Origin: an uncultured Clostridia bacterium
Lineage (GTDB): Bacteria > Bacillota > Clostridia > Christensenellales > Borkfalkiaceae
DNA length: 21,472 bases
Assembly: GCA_944369635.1 (NCBI GenBank)
Contig: CALVXL010000130.1
Span: 1-21,472, forward strand
Direction of reading: 5' to 3'
Below, piece after piece: positions 19,026 to 21,472 of the stretch (position 1 is its first letter; each line of letters begins with the position of its first letter). The position numbers and the translations under genes are program-made. The notes below the pieces were generated by a model. That model saw only the letters and a list, made by a program, of their open reading frames with translations. It was not told the origin of the DNA and did not search any database.

Positions 19026-19071
19026 AAAGGGCTCATGTTTGCCTGCAAACATGAAAAAGGGCGCCCTTTTT
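19026..19071 (-). promoter_or_regulatory. Leader hairpins with competing pairings upstream of the giant gene
   Basis: Positions 19033-19054 form a near-perfect hairpin (TCATGTTTGC, two bases, GCAAACATGA). Directly beside it 19054-19071 is an 18-nt perfect palindrome built from AAAAAGGGC and GCCCTTTTT. A third segment, AAAGGGC at 19026-19032, can also pair with GCCCTTT at 19063-19069, which would enclose the hairpin and exclude the palindrome's own pairing. On the plus strand a T-run follows, so it could also act as a terminator against antisense transcription. In the minus direction it lies in the likely 5' leader of the giant gene. Confidence 0.5.
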
Positions 19072-19132
19072 GTTTTGCGTACGATCTCCTCGTAAAAACC
19101 GTTTCTTACGCGCACGCGATATACCTATAAAT

Positions 19133-19162
19133 AGAATAACAAAAAATAAAAAAAAATGTCAA
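19133..19162 (-). promoter_or_regulatory. Likely sigma-A promoter of the giant LRR gene
   Basis: On the minus strand a consensus -35, TTGACA (19157-19162), is followed after 18 nt by TATTCT (19133-19138), which matches TATAAT at four positions. The spacer is almost only T, which favours bending and melting. Transcription would start near 19125 and give a leader of about 180 nt before the ATG at 18942. The -35 is perfect but the -10 is mediocre, so strength is uncertain. Confidence 0.55.
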
Positions 19163-19384
19163 TTGATTTTCATTATGTAAACATCAATATTTTTTATTTT
19201 TTGTATTTTTTTTACTTATATTTTTGCTTTTTCTATGTTTATATTCACAATATACAAATTTTAACCCAATTTTATGCAATCTTCGGATATCAAGCGTAGA
19301 CAATCATCGAAATTTATATATTAAATTTTACATTTTGATAGTTTATATCAATAAAAATCATTTTCTCCAACTCTGTTGTACTTT
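19163..19384 (-). other. AT-rich intergenic stretch with no gene seen
   Basis: This stretch lies upstream of the likely giant-gene promoter. It is made mostly of A and T runs, with no ORF of note, no RNA gene and no clear inverted repeat. Its composition contrasts with the coding DNA to its left. It may supply upstream AT-rich (UP-like) or bent DNA for the promoter, but nothing more specific can be supported. Confidence 0.6.
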
Positions 19385-19606
19385 TTAATAATTTACGCCA
19401 CCCATATTAAAAACAATCTGCCCTTTTCTTAAATTTAAACTAATTAATTGACACTTTGTAAAAGTATATTCTTCCGACAAATACATAAGTATTTTTAAAA
19501 CGAAATCGATCGGATAATTATTTGTCGCGTAACCATGTGCATTTATGAACACATCCACAAATAAAAACAGATAAATTGCAATAGCATTAAAATTTCTTTC
19601 GTTCAT
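19385..19606 (-). CDS. Doubtful small ORF, 73 aa
   Basis: An ATG-started frame of 73 codons with a hydrophobic run near the start (residues about 8-23, IAIYLFLFVDVFINA) and no recognised domain. Against it: the only good ribosome-site-like sequence (GGAGGGG) lies about 26 nt upstream, too far to serve this ATG; a strong terminator ends about 37 nt upstream with no promoter in between; and it lies in AT-rich DNA where chance ORFs of this kind occur. The frame is open back to within the terminator hairpin, which would fit a decayed remnant. It may be a short-lived chance ORF, a pseudogene fragment, or a small membrane protein read from incomplete termination. Confidence 0.25.
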   Translation of the reverse strand: MNERNFNAIAIYLFLFVDVFINAHGYATNNYPIDFVLKILMYLSEEYTFTKCQLISLNLRKGQIVFNMGGVNY

Positions 19607-19642
19607 TTGCTTTTTTATCCGCTTTCGTCGCTCCCCTCCATT

Positions 19643-19674
19643 AAAAAAACGGATAAGAATTATTTCTTACCCGT
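19643..19674 (-). terminator. Intrinsic terminator after the 215-aa membrane protein gene
   Basis: On the minus strand ACGGGTAAGAA pairs with TTCTTATCCGT around an ATAA loop: 11 base pairs including one G.U. A run of six T follows at once. This is a standard Rho-independent terminator, about 150 nt after the stop of the 215-residue protein. It separates the small-gene block from the giant gene. Confidence 0.88.
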
Positions 19675-19827
19675 CTATATCCTTAAAAATCTAAATTATG
19701 AGCCCTAACGCCTCGTTTGCATTACAATTTTAGTCCGCCGACTATAATTTCCGTTTTTATCCTTACTACCTCATTATTCAGAAATTAAAACTTACAAAAA
19801 TGAAACGGCTATTTTCATCAACGAGAT
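19675..19827 (-). other. 3' untranslated stretch, nothing else seen
   Basis: AT-rich DNA between the stop codon of the 215-residue protein and its terminator. I see no ORF, RNA gene or repeat in it. It is longer than a minimal 3' region, so it could carry regulatory RNA structure, but none is evident by eye. Confidence 0.5.
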
Positions 19828-20475
19828 TTATATAGACTCCGTTAGCGTTTCTTGACGTAATTTCTCTTCGTATTCCGCAATTTTGTTTTCCTCAATCCCG
19901 CGCGTATCGCAAAATTTATCCACACCGAAAAACTGCCGCAAATACTTATAATTTTTGTAACTTCCGTCAATGACGATAAATTTTTTATTACGAAGCGTAT
20001 TCCATGAGTAATCTACATATATTTGTTTTTTAACGGCAGTACCAAGGTCTTTTTGTAAATAGCATTTATCTGTAAATTTTATATCCGAATACAAAACAAA
20101 AGCAAAATAACTTCCCGGCATAATATCACGTTTTGGATCTAATTCAATTCGATCCTTTATCGGTTGCGTTTCAAACAAATCAGCTATTTCCGTAAAACTT
20201 ATTTTTACAGCGCACCTCTTCATTTTTTTATGATTAAAGAAATAGTAATAAATTTTTATATGTTTTTTATTCACTTTCATAAATAACGGATATAGTTTTT
20301 TATCCGTAACTGTTAGAGCGACAAACATAATAGCCAAATAGCCTAAACCAATATATACTACATTTCTTCCATAAAACGCTGCAGATATTACTACTACTGC
20401 AAAACCAGCAAAGAAAAAAATGTATATAACGAGTGTAACATATTTTGTTTCCGGAAACCATTGAACTTTTCTCAT
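19828..20475 (-). CDS. Uncharacterised two-helix membrane protein, 215 aa
   Basis: I do not recognise the family. Two hydrophobic helices lie close together at about 12-33 and 38-57 and form a hairpin in the membrane. A soluble domain of about 150 residues follows; its lysine- and tyrosine-rich beta strands alternate (KKHIKIYYYFF, CAVKISFTEIADLF, then FAFVLYSDIKF, KKFIVIDG). The layout resembles small bacterial membrane proteins with a PH-like domain after a helical hairpin (YcxB-type), but that is a guess from topology. The C-terminus is acidic and helical (EENKIAEYEEKLRQE). The ATG has a G-rich, weak ribosome site (GGGGG, 4 nt away). It has its own promoter at 20555-20583 and terminator at 19643-19674, so it is probably transcribed alone. 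High A/T and lysine content sets it apart from the genes to its left. Confidence 0.8.
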   Translation of the reverse strand: MRKVQWFPETKYVTLVIYIFFFAGFAVVVISAAFYGRNVVYIGLGYLAIMFVALTVTDKKLYPLFMKVNKKHIKIYYYFFNHKKMKRCAVKISFTEIADLFETQPIKDRIELDPKRDIMPGSYFAFVLYSDIKFTDKCYLQKDLGTAVKKQIYVDYSWNTLRNKKFIVIDGSYKNYKYLRQFFGVDKFCDTRGIEENKIAEYEEKLRQETLTESI

Positions 20476-20554
20476 TATGCCCCCACGATATAGTATTTTT
20501 CAATACCATTTCTGCTATAAATTATTAAAATAATATTTATTCTTTTTCATCGAT

Positions 20555-20583
20555 ATTATATCATTGACGCCCCCTGTTGTCAA
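20555..20583 (-). promoter_or_regulatory. Perfect-consensus sigma-A promoter for the 215-aa protein gene
   Basis: On the minus strand TTGACA (20578-20583) and TATAAT (20555-20560) are separated by exactly 17 nt, so both hexamers and the spacing match consensus. Transcription would start near 20548, about 70 nt before the ATG at 20475. An inverted repeat overlaps the -35 and spacer. Confidence 0.88.
20564..20583. promoter_or_regulatory. Possible operator overlapping the promoter
   Basis: TTGAC and GTCAA form an inverted repeat with a 10-nt G/C-rich centre. The outer arm coincides with the -35 hexamer and the inner arm lies in the spacer, so a dimeric protein bound here would block RNA polymerase. 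The arms are only 5 nt and one is fixed by the -35 itself, so chance is possible. Confidence 0.35.
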
Positions 20584-20694
20584 TATAATCAAAATTCAAT
20601 ACTATCCCTGTAGCAAAATGTTTAACGTATACCTCAAAATATATTTTGCCATTAAACACAGCGATATCCGCATAAATTAACAACTTTTAAACGG

Positions 20695-21369
20695 TTATAA
20701 ATCAAAATATGATTTATTGATAAAACCGATATCTGCAATTGCATACATCGACTCCATGCCGGGAGTATAGTCGATCATTTCCCCGTTCACCAAATCTAGA
20801 TACTGCTCTCCGCGTTTCACCGCAGGAATATAACCATGACTAAATCCGACATACACAGTACATACCGTTGACAAGAAATAACGGCGCTCATTCGCGATTC
20901 CTGCCACCTTGAAATAGCTTTCGTGATAAATAATCACCTGCCCGTTTTCATCACGAAGAAATTCACGATTAAAAGTTTGAGCAATGATATTTCCGTTTTC
21001 GTCTATAATATCCTCTTGAGCGCCCTCTTTTACCCGATATGGCATCCAGCTTTCAAAGTCCCCGAAACTGAGGGTATACATACCTTTCCAAGGATACGCC
21101 TGATCTTTGATATGAACATAGATAAACCCCTGCGGTTCAAACTCAATCAGAGCAAAGTTCAATTCATCGTACTCGTTGTAAATCGGATATACTTCTAAGC
21201 TCGTATACTCGCTGTCTTCCCCCAAAAATCGTCTTTCCGCCCGTTCTCGTATTCTGTGAATATGCTGTTCTTCCGTGTAAAACCAGGAATAGCTTGACAA
21301 TATCAACATTACCAAAACGACCACCAAAATTGCAGATACCGATAAAATAAAAATCTTCTTTTTGCTTAT
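20695..21369 (-). CDS. Uncharacterised single-helix membrane protein, 224 aa, likely AUA start
   Basis: I do not recognise the family. A short basic start (SKKK) is followed by a strong hydrophobic segment at about 6-25, then a charged stretch (EEQHIHRIRERAERR) and an extracytoplasmic domain with many aromatic strands (LEVYPIYNEYDEL, FALIEFEPQGFIYVHI, YFKVAGIANERRYFL, STVCTVYVGF). No metal or catalytic motif is seen. The frame has no ATG, GTG or TTG between the preceding stop (TAA, 21388-21390) and the hydrophobic segment. The first start-like codon is ATA at 21367-21369, exactly 7 nt after a perfect AAGGGAGG. A TTG at 21327 would begin inside the membrane segment with no ribosome site. A base change or sequencing error from ATG is the main alternative. 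The gene is 219 nt upstream of the 215-residue protein gene. Confidence 0.75.
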   Translation of the reverse strand: MSKKKIFILSVSAILVVVLVMLILSSYSWFYTEEQHIHRIRERAERRFLGEDSEYTSLEVYPIYNEYDELNFALIEFEPQGFIYVHIKDQAYPWKGMYTLSFGDFESWMPYRVKEGAQEDIIDENGNIIAQTFNREFLRDENGQVIIYHESYFKVAGIANERRYFLSTVCTVYVGFSHGYIPAVKRGEQYLDLVNGEMIDYTPGMESMYAIADIGFINKSYFDL

Positions 21370-21376
21370 TCTTTTT

Positions 21377-21384
21377 CCTCCCTT
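21377..21384 (-). promoter_or_regulatory. Ribosome binding site that fixes the AUA start
   Basis: AAGGGAGG on the minus strand is an almost complete complement of the 16S rRNA tail. It sits 7 nt before the ATA codon at 21369, the ideal spacing. It is followed by the AGC-AAA-AAG-AAG codons of a typical signal-anchor start, and this placement is the main evidence for initiation at ATA. Confidence 0.8.
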
Positions 21385-21472
21385 GCCTTAACTTTTCTTT
21401 TACCACGTCAACGCGAGCCGTTTAGACACACAATTTCGGAAAAATATGAAAATAACCACCTATCATTTTGCA
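21385..21472 (-). other. Upstream region of the 224-aa protein gene
   Basis: No gene is seen from here to the window edge. A TTGACG at about 21406-21411 (minus strand) resembles a -35, but no acceptable -10 follows at normal spacing, so I do not call a promoter. Confidence 0.4.

Noticed and set aside
18961..19384. tRNA, rRNA or known riboswitch in the gap upstream of the giant gene
   Set aside because: No cloverleaf, conserved rRNA stretch or recognised riboswitch core was visible; only the hairpins described.
20300..20509. 69-codon minus-strand ORF overlapping the start of the 215-residue protein
   Set aside because: It lies out of frame over a well-supported gene and has no features beyond chance hydrophobicity.
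20635..20648. 14-nt AT palindrome (CAAAATATATTTTG) between the two small genes
   Set aside because: It is short, nearly all A and T, and has no T-run suited to a terminator; chance is likely in AT-rich DNA.
20695..21327. TTG start at 21327 for the membrane protein
   Set aside because: It begins inside the hydrophobic segment and has no ribosome site, whereas ATA at 21369 has a perfect one.
21164..21406. 80-codon minus-strand ORF (GTG start) overlapping the 224-residue protein start
   Set aside because: It reads through the ribosome site and the membrane segment in the wrong frame and gives a Lys/Arg/Gly-rich product; the other frame gives a coherent signal-anchor protein.

Overview
The window looks like part of a Bacillota (Clostridia-like) chromosome, probably from an uncultured, host-associated lineage. 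The reasons are strong AGGAGG-type ribosome binding sites, sigma-A promoters close to consensus (one is a perfect TTGACA-17-TATAAT), lipoprotein signal peptides, and very large surface proteins built from BspA-type leucine-rich repeats, InlB/Listeria-Bacteroides repeats and fibronectin-III-like domains. The lineage is an inference from style; no marker gene is present. Every credible gene lies on the minus strand.

In transcription order (right to left) the window has three blocks. Block 1 (about 21.4-19.4 kb) holds two small genes for uncharacterised membrane proteins. The first, a 224-residue protein, seems to start at an AUA codon behind a textbook Shine-Dalgarno site. The second, 215 residues, has a perfect promoter with an overlapping inverted repeat and a clean terminator. 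A doubtful 73-codon ORF follows in AT-rich DNA. Block 2 (19.2-10.5 kb) is one giant gene with its own likely promoter and a structured leader of about 180 nt. It encodes a predicted lipoprotein of 2808 residues: a small beta-rich domain, four InlB-type repeats, FN3-like domains, then about 60 LRR_5 units.

Block 3 (10.4 kb to the left edge) is a tightly packed six-gene operon: a three-helix membrane protein with a divergent InlB repeat, a MoxR AAA+ ATPase, a DUF58 protein, a BatA-type VWA membrane protein, a membrane protein with two VWA domains around a glutamine-amidotransferase-like segment, and a 921-residue LRR lipoprotein. Two junctions are 4-nt ATGA overlaps and the other three gaps are 12-21 nt. 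A stable hairpin sits between the giant gene and this operon, with no visible promoter after it.

MoxR/DUF58/VWA sets are known as ATPase-plus-adaptor systems acting on envelope or metalloprotein clients. The unusual point is that the set is bracketed by two very large LRR lipoproteins, one of them in the operon itself, and that InlB-type modules occur in both LRR proteins and in the operon's first gene. A working hypothesis is a dedicated system for folding, maturation or display of repeat-rich surface lipoproteins.
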